17,829 nt of DNA from DASZKW01 sp035552775. Lineage in GTDB: Bacteria; Actinomycetota; Acidimicrobiia; Acidimicrobiales; Palsa-688. The translations under genes were made by a program, and so were the position numbers. Positions 7,544 through 15,033 of the stretch are shown here, piece after piece. The notes under the pieces were generated by a model that did not search any database, was not told the DNA's origin, and worked only from the letters and a program-made list of their open reading frames with translations. Location of the stretch: contig DASZKW010000025.1 in assembly GCA_035552775.1 (NCBI GenBank), positions 1 through 17,829 on the forward strand, read 5' to 3'. Numbering within the stretch: the first letter of the stretch is position 1; the number at the start of each line of letters is the position of its first letter.

Positions 7544-9247
7544 TCAGGTCGGGCAGGTGGCGGGGATCTGACCGGCGACCCGGCCGGGCGGGATGTAGCG
7601 CCCCTTGTAGAACGACGACGAGTCAGGGGTGACGGCGGCAGCGCCGGCGATGGCCGTGCTCTGCGGGGAAGCTGTCGTCGCCGTCGCCCCGGTGGCCGGC
7701 GCCGGGGAGCCCTTGAACCCGCGGAAGTCGGTGCCGGTGACGAGCTTGAGGTTGTACACCGTCGGGGTGAGGGAAGCGTCCTCGGTCAGCGTCGCCCCGA
7801 CCGCCAGCTGAGCCTGCACCTGTTTGGCGGCGGCGAGCGCGTCGGGGGCGTAGTCGATGACCGTGCCGGCGTTGCCGCTGGTGCCGGCGGCGGCGTCGAC
7901 GGTCGAGTTGTAGCCGAGGCCGTGGAGCTCCGACGAGGCCTGGCCGGCCTGGCCGGGGACGCCGCTACCGTTGACCACCTCGATGCTCACCGACGAGGGC
8001 TTGACGGTGGTGATCGGGGGGGCCGAAGTGGTCGCCGGGGAGGCGGCGGGGGGCGGCGGGCCGACGTTGAGCCACTGTTGGATCATCTGGGCACCCTGGG
8101 CCGTCTGGGGGTCGAGGGCGCCGGAGACCGAGGTGGAGTTGACGGTCGGGTAGGTGAACGACGGGACGTTGGTCAGCCCCGCCGAATGGAAGTCCCGGGC
8201 CAGCGAGAAGATCAGTGAGTTGGAGAACCCGCTGTCGAGCGTCAGGTTCTTGGTCAGGCCCGCGATCACCTTGTTGAGCGTCACGGGGTTGGTGGGGGCA
8301 ACCTTCAGCGCCTTGGCGACGGCGAGCTTCACGAAGGCCTGCTGGCGCTGGATGCGTCCCAGGTCACTCTCGGGCGCCATCTGGTAGTGCCAGGAGCCGT
8401 TGAGGAAGTACTGGTACTCGCGCGAGCGGGCAAAGGCCAGGGCCTGGGTGCCGTTGAGGAGCTGGCAGCCGGCGGGCTCGCCCAGGTTTGAGAACTGGTC
8501 GCGAGCCGGCGTCGGGAACCACTGGTAGACACCCCCGATGGCGTTGTCGATCGCCTCGAAGGTGTCGAAGTTGAACAGGGCCACGTGGTTGACCTGGATC
8601 CCGAAGTCCTGCTGCAGCACCTGGACGAGCAGGCTGGGCGTGCCCGCGTTGAAGGCGGCGTTGATCCGCGTGACGCCGTAGCCGGGGACGCGCACGAGGG
8701 TGTCGCGGGGGATGGAGAACAAACCCAGGGACCGGGTCTTGGGGACCACGCGCAGCAGGATGATGCTGTCGGAGCGTTGCCCGCCGCTCTGCGCCTGGGA
8801 ACCGAATTGGGCGTTGCCCGGCCCGCTGAGAGCCCGGGTATCGCTGCCGATGATGAGCAGGTTGAACGCCGGGATCGGGTTGCCGTCACCCGAACTCGGG
8901 CTCAAACCCGCGACGTTGATCCTCTTGATCTGGTCGAGGCGCCACTGGACGTAGCCGTAGGCGGAAGCCGTGCCCACCAGCGCCAGGGCCGCCACCACGT
9001 TGGCCAGGATCAGCACCCGCCGGGGCCAGCGCCGCAGCGGACGCCCGCTCCTGGTGCCGCTAGCGGTGCGCCCAGCAGAGCTTGACATCTCAGCGGGGCC
9101 GGAACGCTTGATCGACGACCTGGCAGCGTGGGGACTCGCCATGTCCGCCCGCAGGCGGCGCAAACCGTCCATGCCGGCGTCGCGGTCACGTCGGGAGCTC
9201 GGGCGTTGGCCAATCGGATCGTGTTTGTCAGCCAAAGGGCTTTTCAT
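7544..9247 (-). CDS. LytR-CpsA-Psr (LCP) family protein with LytR_C domain
   Basis: LCP proteins are membrane-anchored enzymes that attach glycopolymers such as teichoic acid or arabinogalactan to peptidoglycan. From ATG 9247 the protein is 567 residues: a basic cytoplasmic N-terminus, one transmembrane helix (about 77-100), and an extracellular LCP domain. The domain shows NLLIIGSDTR (129-138), RSDSIILL, SIPRD (178-182), VTRINAAF, HVALFNFDTFEAIDNAIGGV and the arginine-containing AFARSREY. A proline-rich linker leads to a LytR_C domain (about 420-507, starting VSIEVVNGSG). The start is uncertain: in-frame ATGs at 9247, 9172, 9142 and 9088 all precede the helix and none has a clear SD. An ATG at 9367 is also in frame but would run into the opposite gene's promoter. 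It stands alone on the minus strand, divergent from the mutase subunit gene. Confidence 0.92.
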   Translation of the reverse strand: MKSPLADKHDPIGQRPSSRRDRDAGMDGLRRLRADMASPHAARSSIKRSGPAEMSSSAGRTASGTRSGRPLRRWPRRVLILANVVAALALVGTASAYGYVQWRLDQIKRINVAGLSPSSGDGNPIPAFNLLIIGSDTRALSGPGNAQFGSQAQSGGQRSDSIILLRVVPKTRSLGLFSIPRDTLVRVPGYGVTRINAAFNAGTPSLLVQVLQQDFGIQVNHVALFNFDTFEAIDNAIGGVYQWFPTPARDQFSNLGEPAGCQLLNGTQALAFARSREYQYFLNGSWHYQMAPESDLGRIQRQQAFVKLAVAKALKVAPTNPVTLNKVIAGLTKNLTLDSGFSNSLIFSLARDFHSAGLTNVPSFTYPTVNSTSVSGALDPQTAQGAQMIQQWLNVGPPPPAASPATTSAPPITTVKPSSVSIEVVNGSGVPGQAGQASSELHGLGYNSTVDAAAGTSGNAGTVIDYAPDALAAAKQVQAQLAVGATLTEDASLTPTVYNLKLVTGTDFRGFKGSPAPATGATATTASPQSTAIAGAAAVTPDSSSFYKGRYIPPGRVAGQIPATCPT

Positions 9248-9280
9248 GCTACCGGGAGGGTGTTCACCGCCGGTGGTAGC
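9248..9280. promoter_or_regulatory. Inverted repeat upstream of the LCP gene
   Basis: GCTACC (9248-9253) and GGTAGC (9275-9280) are exact inverted arms 21 bases apart. A second palindrome, CACCG-C-CGGTG, lies at 9265-9275. They abut the ATG at 9247 on the minus strand, so they could be an operator or leader hairpin, or coding if an upstream start is used. No convincing -10/-35 pair for the LCP gene is visible. Confidence 0.3.
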
Positions 9281-9361
9281 AAGAGGTAAGGCTTTCGCAA
9301 AGTCTCCACGGCCTACAACGGCCCCCCGGATCCTCCGGGCCGGTGGACCACTGCGGCTGCG

Positions 9362-9367
9362 TATCAT
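9362..9367 (+). promoter_or_regulatory. Candidate leaderless promoter (-10) of the mutase-suc-pur-folD run
   Basis: TATCAT fits TANNNT and ends eight bases before ATG 9376, with no SD between. This geometry places the transcription start at or next to the ATG. The extended form TATCATC-N7-ATG matches the elements before metF and icd. I see no -35. If real, it would drive the six overlapping genes up to folD. Confidence 0.5.
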
Positions 9368-9375
9368 CGTCGCTG

Positions 9376-9789
9376 ATGCAGCGTCCCTATCGCGTCGTGG
9401 TCGCCAAGCCCGGTCTCGACGGCCACGACCGTGGCGCCAAGGTCATAGCCCGGGCCCTGCGCGAGGCGGGATTCGAAGTCATCTACACCGGTCTGCACCA
9501 GACGCCGGAGCAGATCGCCTCCACCGTCGTCCAAGAGGACGCCGACGCCGTCGGTTTGTCGTTGCTGTCAGGGGCACATATGACCCTGTTCCCCAAGGTG
9601 GTCGAGCTGCTGGCCGAGCAGGGGGCGGAGGACGTCTTGGTCTTCGGCGGGGGCATCATCCCCGACGTGGACATCCCCAAGCTCACCGAAATAGGTGTCG
9701 CCAGGATCTTCACTCCCGGTACACCGCTGCCCACCATCACGGCTTGGCTCGAGGGGGCGCTGGACGAGCGGGAGACGGCGATCCCCTGA
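9376..9789 (+). CDS. B12-binding small subunit of an acyl-CoA mutase (methylmalonyl- or isobutyryl-type)
   Basis: This 137-residue protein is a stand-alone cobalamin-binding domain. It has the DxHxxG motif in KPGLDGHDRG, with His17 as the expected lower cobalt ligand, then SLLSGAHM and VFGGGIIP, which line the nucleotide tail. Length and sequence fit the separate small subunits of split mutases such as archaeal-type McmA2, HcmB or Streptomyces IcmB; the sequence alone does not separate these. The large catalytic subunit is not in the window. ATG 9376 was preferred over ATG 9343 because homology begins at RPYRVVVAKPG and the -10-like TATCAT lies between the two. Its stop overlaps the sucC start by one base. 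Placement before succinyl-CoA synthetase suits a methylmalonyl-CoA to succinyl-CoA role, but that is inference. Confidence 0.9.
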   Translation: MQRPYRVVVAKPGLDGHDRGAKVIARALREAGFEVIYTGLHQTPEQIASTVVQEDADAVGLSLLSGAHMTLFPKVVELLAEQGAEDVLVFGGGIIPDVDIPKLTEIGVARIFTPGTPLPTITAWLEGALDERETAIP

Positions 9790-10985
9790 TGGACCTGTTC
9801 GAGTACCAGGGCAAACAGTATTTCGCCCGCTTCGGCATCCCCGTGTCAGTGGGCGGCGTGGCCGACACGGTCGCCGCGGCGGTGGCCGAGGCGGACAAGG
9901 CGGGGTACCCCGTCGTGGTCAAGGCCCAGGTGCAGGTGGGGGGAAGGGGCAAGGCCGGCGGTATCAAGCTGGCGGCGGACGCCGACGAGGTGCGCACCTA
10001 CGCCGGCGACATCTTGGGGATGGACATAAAGGGCCACGTCGTACGCCGGCTGTGGATCGAGCACGCGTCGGACATCGCCGAGGAGTACTACGCCAGCTTC
10101 ACCCTCGACCGGGCGGCCAAGGCCTACCTGGGGATGGTGTCGGCCAAGGGGGGCGTGGACATCGAGGAGGTGGCGGTCTCCGATCCTCAGGCGATAGCGC
10201 GGGTCTGGATCGACCCATCCGTCGGGTTCACCGAGACCCAAGCCCGCGAGTTGGTGGAGGGGGCGGACCTGAACCCCGACGCCCGCGACGGGGCCATCGG
10301 CATCCTGCTCAACCTGTACCGGGTTTACGTGGAAGGCGACGCCGACCTGGTGGAGATCAATCCCCTGATCCTCACCACCGACGGGCGGGTCCACGCTCTG
10401 GACGCCAAGGTGACCCTCGACGACAACGCGGCGTGGCGCCATCCCGAGTGGGACGATTTTCGCGACATCGATTCCTACGACGAGCGTGAGCGCCTGGCCC
10501 ACTCCAAGGGGCTCCAGTACGTGGGCTTGGACGGCTTCGTCGGCATCATCGCCAACGGCGCCGGCCTGGCCATGAGCACCTGCGACGTGGTCAACCAGGT
10601 GGGGGGATCGCCGGCCAACTTCCTCGACATCGGTGGCGGAGCCAACGCAGAGGTGATGGCGGGCGCCCTCGAGGTCATCAACTCCGATCCCCGGGTACGT
10701 TCGATCATGATCAACATCTTCGGGGGCATCACGAGGGGCGACGAGGTCGCCAACGGCATCGTCACCGCCCTCGGGCGCGTCGACATCGCCGCCCCCATGG
10801 TCATCCGACTCGACGGGACCAACGCCTCGGAGGGCCGGGACATCCTGCGGCAGGTCGAAAGCGACAAGGTTCGCAGCGCCCCGACCATGCTCGGCGCCGC
10901 CCGCGTGGCCGTCGCCCTAGCCGCCGGCGACCCCGCCCCCGCCCGGGCCGGCGACCCCGCCCCCGACGGAAACGACGCCAAGTGA
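9789..10985 (+). CDS. sucC: Succinyl-CoA synthetase, beta subunit (ADP-forming)
   Basis: SucC pairs with SucD to interconvert succinyl-CoA and succinate with nucleotide phosphorylation in the TCA cycle. The 398 residues begin with the classic MDLFEYQGKQYFARFGIP. The ATP-grasp region shows VKAQVQVGGRGKAGG, LVEINPL and ALDAKVTLDDNA. The C-terminal domain has NGAGLAMSTCD, PANFLDIGGGA and INIFGGITRGD. The ATG shares its first base with the mutase-subunit stop (TGATG). The last 22 or so residues form an Ala/Asp/Pro tail encoded by two 24-bp repeats; SucC normally ends soon after the AARVAVALA-like helix, so this tail is extra. The stop overlaps the sucD start by four bases, which supports coupled translation of the two subunits. 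Confidence 0.97.
   Translation: MDLFEYQGKQYFARFGIPVSVGGVADTVAAAVAEADKAGYPVVVKAQVQVGGRGKAGGIKLAADADEVRTYAGDILGMDIKGHVVRRLWIEHASDIAEEYYASFTLDRAAKAYLGMVSAKGGVDIEEVAVSDPQAIARVWIDPSVGFTETQARELVEGADLNPDARDGAIGILLNLYRVYVEGDADLVEINPLILTTDGRVHALDAKVTLDDNAAWRHPEWDDFRDIDSYDERERLAHSKGLQYVGLDGFVGIIANGAGLAMSTCDVVNQVGGSPANFLDIGGGANAEVMAGALEVINSDPRVRSIMINIFGGITRGDEVANGIVTALGRVDIAAPMVIRLDGTNASEGRDILRQVESDKVRSAPTMLGAARVAVALAAGDPAPARAGDPAPDGNDAK
10923..10965 (+). repeat. 24-bp direct repeat in the sucC 3' end
   Basis: Two copies of GCCGGCGACCCCGCCCCCG start at 10923 and 10947 and encode AGDPAPAR and AGDPAPDG. They form a C-terminal extension beyond the conserved fold, immediately before the sucD start. Confidence 0.8.
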
Positions 10986-11866
10986 GCATCTTCGTCGACG
11001 AGGCGACCAAGGTCGTCGTCCAGGGTCTCACCGGCGGCCAGGGCCGGTTCCACGCCCTACGCAACAAGGCGTACGGCACTGACGTCGTGGCGGGGGTGAC
11101 GCCGGGAAAGGGTGGCCAGGACGTCGAGGGGATCCCCGTGTTCAACACCGTGGCCGAGGCGGTGGCGGAGACGGGGGCCAACGCCAGCTTCGTGTCGGTA
11201 CCCCCCCGGGCGGCCGCAGCGGCCATCCTCGAGGCGGCCGAGGCCCTCATCCCCTTCGTCGTGTGTATCACCGAGGGGATACCGGGGCACGACGAGGCAC
11301 GCGTCTTCGCCACCTTGAAGGGCCAGTTCCCCGGCACCCGGTTGCTCGGCCCCAACTGTCCCGGGATCATCAGTCCGGGCAGTTGCAACATCGGCATAAC
11401 CGCCGGCGAGATCGCCCTGGCCGGCGGCCCGGTGGGGATCGTGTCACGGTCGGGGACTCTCACCTACCAGGCTCTCTACGAGCTCAAGGGCATGGGTGTC
11501 GGGGTGACGACTTGTGTCGGGATCGGCGGTGACCCTGTCCCGGGAACCGGTTTCATCGACTGCCTTTCGGCGTTCGAGTCCGACTCGGAGACCGGGGCCA
11601 TCATGATGATCGGCGAGATCGGGGGGTCCGAGGAGGAGAAGGCCGCCGAGTTCGTCGCCTCGTCGGTGACCAAGCCGGTGGTCGCATACGTCGCCGGCGT
11701 TACCGCGCCCCCGGGGAAAAAGATGGGGCACGCCGGCGCCATCATCTCGGGATCACGGGGCACGGCCCAGGCCAAGATGGATGCACTGGCCGGCGCCGGG
11801 GTAACCGTGGTCAACAACCCCACCGAGGCCGGGGAACGAATGGCAGAGGTGGTCAGGAGCCTGTGA
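10982..11866 (+). CDS. sucD: Succinyl-CoA synthetase, alpha subunit
   Basis: SucD binds CoA and carries the phospho-histidine of the reaction. The 294 residues show the N-terminal CoA-binding Rossmann domain (VVVQGLTGGQGRFHA, NKAYGTDVVAGVTPGKGG), CITEGIP, LLGPNCPGIISPG, GIVSRSGTLTYQ, the specificity stretch GIGGDPVPGTGFID, and the active-site loop KKMGHAGAI with His250. The start is GTG within GTGA, overlapping the sucC stop by four bases; the protein then begins at the expected position. No repeats or deviations are seen. The stop overlaps the purN start in the same way. Confidence 0.97.
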   Translation: MSIFVDEATKVVVQGLTGGQGRFHALRNKAYGTDVVAGVTPGKGGQDVEGIPVFNTVAEAVAETGANASFVSVPPRAAAAAILEAAEALIPFVVCITEGIPGHDEARVFATLKGQFPGTRLLGPNCPGIISPGSCNIGITAGEIALAGGPVGIVSRSGTLTYQALYELKGMGVGVTTCVGIGGDPVPGTGFIDCLSAFESDSETGAIMMIGEIGGSEEEKAAEFVASSVTKPVVAYVAGVTAPPGKKMGHAGAIISGSRGTAQAKMDALAGAGVTVVNNPTEAGERMAEVVRSL

Positions 11867-12447
11867 CATCCCTTGGCGTGCTGGCGTCGGGCACCGGCAC
11901 CATCCTGGGCGCCATCCTCGACGCCGGCCTCCCCGTCGCCGTGGTCGTGCTCGACCGCCGCTGCCCGGCCGCCGAGCTGGCCCGGTGCGCCGGGGTCCCC
12001 GTCGAGACAGTCGAGAGGGAGAGCTTCGGTGCCGCCTTCGACCGCGACGCCTTCACCCACCGGATAGTCGACGCCCTGAAACGCCACGACGTGGACGTGG
12101 TCGCCATGGCCGGCTTCGGTACGGTCCTCGGCCCTGCCGTCTTCGACGTCTTCTCCGGCCGGGTGCTCAACACCCACCCCGCCCTGCTCCCCGCCTTCAA
12201 GGGTTGGCACGCCGTGTCCGACGCCCTGGAGGCGGGGGTGAAGGTCACGGGCTGCACGGTTCATGTCGCCACCGAGCACGTCGACGACGGTCCCATCTTG
12301 GCTCAGGAGGCGGTTCCCGTCCTCGAGGGCGACACCGAGACGACCCTCCACGAGCGCATCAAGGTGGTCGAACGCCGCCTATACCCGCGGACCGTCCGCG
12401 AATTCCTGGACCACCGGTTCCCCCAATCCCAAGGAGTCGCCCAGTGA
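11863..12447 (+). CDS. purN: Phosphoribosylglycinamide formyltransferase (10-formyl-THF dependent)
   Basis: PurN formylates GAR to FGAR, the third step of purine synthesis, using 10-formyl-THF. The 194 residues are of typical length. The phosphate-binding loop is LASGTGT (8-13 region). The catalytic triad is Asn103 and His105 in LNTHPALLPAF and Asp141 in HVDDGPILAQ; the usual sequence is VDGGP, so the next residue is Asp rather than Gly. The start is GTG overlapping the sucD stop by four bases; AGGAG at 11855-11859 is present but only three bases away. It sits directly before purH, the other folate-dependent purine enzyme, and upstream of folD. Confidence 0.94.
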   Translation: MTSLGVLASGTGTILGAILDAGLPVAVVVLDRRCPAAELARCAGVPVETVERESFGAAFDRDAFTHRIVDALKRHDVDVVAMAGFGTVLGPAVFDVFSGRVLNTHPALLPAFKGWHAVSDALEAGVKVTGCTVHVATEHVDDGPILAQEAVPVLEGDTETTLHERIKVVERRLYPRTVREFLDHRFPQSQGVAQ

Positions 12448-14048
12448 GGGCCCTGCTTTCGGTGTACGACAAGACAGGCCTGGAGGACCTGGCCCGCGGT
12501 CTGGTCGACCTCGGCCACGAGTTGGTGGCGAGCGGCGGCACGGCCGGCGCCCTCGCCCGCGCCGGTATCGCCCACCTGGAGGTCGAGGCCGTCACCGACG
12601 CGCCGGAGATGCTCGGCGGCCGGGTCAAGACCCTGCACCCCCGGATCCACGCCGGCATCTTGGCCGACCTGTCCAAGCCGGAGCACCGGGGCGACCTGGA
12701 GGCGCAGGGGATCGCCGCCATCGGTCTCGTGGTATGCAACCTGTACCCGTTCGCTTCCAACCCTTCCATCGAGCTGATCGATGTGGGAGGTCCGACCATG
12801 CTGCGGGCGGCGGCGAAGAACTGGTCCCGCGTCGGGTCGGTGGTGGACCCGGCCGACTACGCCGAGGTCCTCGCCGAGCTGCGGGCGGCCGGTCCGGGCG
12901 CCGGGTTGAGCCTCGGTTTGAGCGACGGGCTCCGCCGGCGCCTGGCCGCCAAGGCGTTCGCCCACACGGCTGCATACGACGCCGCCATCGCCAACTGGTT
13001 CGCCGACCCCCAACCCGCCCCCACGCCGGCCGCCGCCCCCACGCCGGCCGCCGCCCCCACGCCGGCCGGCGGCCGCCTCCCCGCCACCCTCCACCTGTCG
13101 TTGGAGATTGCGCAGGTCCTGCGCTACGGGGAAAACCCCCATCAGGCCGGCGCCCGTTACCGGCAGGCGGGGGTGGCGAGCTGGTGGGACGACGTCGTCC
13201 AGCACGGCGGGGTGCCGCTTTCGTACCTCAATCTCTACGACGCCGACGCCGCCTGGCGCCTGGTCCACCAGCTGGCGGACCTGGGCCCCCCCGAGGACAA
13301 GGGGACCCACGCCGCCGCCGTGGTGGTCAAGCACGCCAACCCGTGCGGTGCCGCCGTCGCCGCCGACGTGGCGAGCGCCTACGACCGGGCCTTCGAGTGC
13401 GACCCCATGTCTGCGTTCGGGGGCATCGTGGCCCTATCGGCCCATGTCAGTGAGGCCGTGGCCGCCGACATGGTCGGCAACGCCAAGGCCGACGTGCTCA
13501 TCGCCCCCTCCTTCGATCCCGCCGCCCTGGAGTTGTTCGCGTCACGGCGCAAGAACATGCGGGTCCTCCAAGCGCCCCCGCCCACCGCTGACCGCTGGCA
13601 CCTGCGCCAGATCAGCGGGGGGTGGCTGGTGCAGGAGCCCTATGCCTTCGCCGCCGGCCGGGACCAGTGGCGGGTGGTGACCGAAGCCCAGCCGAGCGAC
13701 GCCAACTGGGCCGACCTGGAGCTGGCCTGGCGGGTGTGCGGTTGGGTCAAGTCCAACGCCATAGTCCTCACCGCAGGCGGCATGGCCGTCGGCATCGGCG
13801 GGGGGCAGCAGAACCGGGTATCGCCTGGGGAGCTGGCCGTAGTCCGGGCCGCCGGCCGTGCCAAGGGCGGCGCCGCCGCCAGCGACGCTTTCTTCCCGTT
13901 CCGCGACGGGCTCGACACCGTCGCCACCGCCGGGGTGGCCGCCGTCATCCAGCCGGGCGGTTCGGTGCGCGACGCCGAGGTGATCGCCGCCGCCGACGAG
14001 CACGGCATAGCCATGGTGTTCACCGGCGAACGACAGTTCCAACACTGA
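12444..14048 (+). CDS. purH: Bifunctional AICAR transformylase / IMP cyclohydrolase
   Basis: PurH carries out the last two steps to IMP: formylation of AICAR by 10-formyl-THF, then ring closure. The 534 residues contain the N-terminal cyclohydrolase domain (LLSVYDKTGLEDLA, SGGTAGAL, GGRVKTLHPRIHAGIL, CNLYPF, VGGPTMLRAAAKN) and the C-terminal transformylase (LRYGENPHQ, KHANPCG with Lys296-His297, SAFGG, SNAI, GGGQQNRV, SDAFFPFRDG). The GTG start lies seven bases after AAGGAG (12431-12436) and overlaps the purN stop. At residues 193-210, exactly between the two domains, three PTPAAA-type units form an extra linker. Both active sites look intact, so it should be functional. The stop overlaps the folD ATG by one base. 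Confidence 0.97.
   Translation: MRALLSVYDKTGLEDLARGLVDLGHELVASGGTAGALARAGIAHLEVEAVTDAPEMLGGRVKTLHPRIHAGILADLSKPEHRGDLEAQGIAAIGLVVCNLYPFASNPSIELIDVGGPTMLRAAAKNWSRVGSVVDPADYAEVLAELRAAGPGAGLSLGLSDGLRRRLAAKAFAHTAAYDAAIANWFADPQPAPTPAAAPTPAAAPTPAGGRLPATLHLSLEIAQVLRYGENPHQAGARYRQAGVASWWDDVVQHGGVPLSYLNLYDADAAWRLVHQLADLGPPEDKGTHAAAVVVKHANPCGAAVAADVASAYDRAFECDPMSAFGGIVALSAHVSEAVAADMVGNAKADVLIAPSFDPAALELFASRRKNMRVLQAPPPTADRWHLRQISGGWLVQEPYAFAAGRDQWRVVTEAQPSDANWADLELAWRVCGWVKSNAIVLTAGGMAVGIGGGQQNRVSPGELAVVRAAGRAKGGAAASDAFFPFRDGLDTVATAGVAAVIQPGGSVRDAEVIAAADEHGIAMVFTGERQFQH
13020..13073 (+). repeat. 18-bp tandem repeat at the purH inter-domain linker
   Basis: Two full units of CCCACGCCGGCCGCCGCC and a third variant copy encode PTPAAA, PTPAAA, PTPAGG. 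Unit identity extends to the choice of ACG for threonine. The tract joins the cyclohydrolase domain (ending ..AAIANWFA) to the transformylase domain (starting ..LHLSLEIAQVLRYGENPHQ). Confidence 0.9.
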
Positions 14049-15022
14049 TGGACGCCGTGTTGGCCACCTTCATGCCCGGCGCCCCCGTCGCCGAGGCGGT
14101 GCTCGCCGACGTGGCCCGCCGGGCCGCCACGCTGGCCGCCACCGGAACCGGAACCGGAACCGCCACCGGAACCGGAACCGCCACCGGAACCGGAACCGGC
14201 GCCGGCGCAGGCGGCCGGTCGCGACCCCCCGGCCTCGGCACCATCCTGGTCGGTGACGACCCCGCCAGCGCCGGCTACGTGGCCAAAAAACACGAGACCT
14301 CCGAGCGGGTCGGTCTGCGCAGCTTCGACGTCCGCATCCCCGCCACCGCCACCCAGGGTGACCTGATCGACCAGGTGGAGCGCTGGAACGCCGACCCCGA
14401 CATCGACGCTTTCATAATCCAGAATCCCGTTCCCGCCGGCTTCGACTTCAACGCGGCCATGGCGGCCATGGACCCGGGCAAGGACGCCGACGGGCTCCAC
14501 CCCACCAACCTGGGCTACCTGGCTCTCGGGGAGCCCGGCCGCCCCCGCCCGTGCACCCCGCTCGGCATCCAGGCCATGCTGGTCCACTACGAGATCCCCG
14601 TCGCCGGCCGGCGGTTGGTGATCGTGGGCCGGGGCCCGACTCTCGGCCGCCCGCTGTCGATGCTGCTGGCGCTCAAGGAGCCCGGCGCCAACGCCGCGGT
14701 GACGGTGGTGCACACCGCAGTCCCCGACTGGCGCGACATCGCCCGGGAGGCGGACATCCTCGTCGGCGCCGCCGGCGTGCCGGGGATCATCACCCCCGAT
14801 GTGGTCAAGCCTGGCGCGTGCGTCATCGGTGGCGGCATGACCTGGGAGGGGCGCCGGCTGCTGTCCGACGTGGACGAGATGTGCGCCGAGGTGGCCGGCT
14901 GGATCACCCCCCGACTGGGTGGCGTCGGCGTCACGACCGTGGCCATGCTGCTGCGCAACACGGTCATCGCCGCCGAAAGCCGCTCGCACGCCGCCGAGGG
15001 CCGCTCACATCCGGCCCGGTAG
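14048..15022 (+). CDS. folD: Methylene-THF dehydrogenase / methenyl-THF cyclohydrolase, divergent, with repeat insert
   Basis: FolD interconverts 5,10-methylene-, methenyl- and 10-formyl-THF, the donor for PurN and PurH. The 324 residues exceed the usual 285-300 or so. Family features are GLGTILVGDDPAS (62-74), YVAKK with the catalytic-type Lys81, QNPVPAGFD, PGKDADGLHPTNLG, PCTPLGIQAML and ITPRLGGVGVTTVAMLLRNT. Several NADP-site positions deviate: GRG replaces the common GRS, VIGGGM replaces VIDVG, and TPRLGGVGVTT replaces TPVPGGVGPMT. The excess length is largely a Thr-Gly repeat at residues 32-51, between the first helix and the GLGTILVG strand. ATG 14048 overlaps the purH stop by one base. 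It is most likely functional, but cofactor preference could differ from the standard enzyme. Confidence 0.92.
   Translation: MDAVLATFMPGAPVAEAVLADVARRAATLAATGTGTGTATGTGTATGTGTGAGAGGRSRPPGLGTILVGDDPASAGYVAKKHETSERVGLRSFDVRIPATATQGDLIDQVERWNADPDIDAFIIQNPVPAGFDFNAAMAAMDPGKDADGLHPTNLGYLALGEPGRPRPCTPLGIQAMLVHYEIPVAGRRLVIVGRGPTLGRPLSMLLALKEPGANAAVTVVHTAVPDWRDIAREADILVGAAGVPGIITPDVVKPGACVIGGGMTWEGRRLLSDVDEMCAEVAGWITPRLGGVGVTTVAMLLRNTVIAAESRSHAAEGRSHPAR
14141..14200 (+). repeat. ACCGGA microsatellite-like repeat in folD
   Basis: Ten ACC-starting 6-bp units, mostly ACCGGA with two ACCGCC interruptions, encode (Thr-Gly/Ala)n. GGA, rarely seen for glycine in the neighbouring genes, occurs seven times here. 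That points to copying of DNA rather than codon preference. An Ala-Gly run containing GGCGCCGGC follows. Confidence 0.9.
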
Positions 15023-15025
15023 GAT
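15020..15025 (+). promoter_or_regulatory. Candidate leaderless promoter of metF, overlapping the folD stop
   Basis: TAGGAT fits TANNNT and its first three bases are the folD stop codon. Eight bases separate it from ATG 15034, and no SD is present in the 11-base gap between genes. Transcripts would start at or beside the ATG. No -35 is visible. Confidence 0.5.
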
Positions 15026-15033
15026 CGCCGGCC

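Noticed and set aside
9343..9375. Upstream ATG (9343) as the start of the mutase subunit
   Set aside because: The extra 11 residues have no family similarity and the likely -10 box TATCAT would lie inside the coding region.
13640..14989. Long minus-strand frame opposite purH and folD
   Set aside because: Composition is typical of an antisense shadow, and the plus strand has clear enzymes across the whole span.
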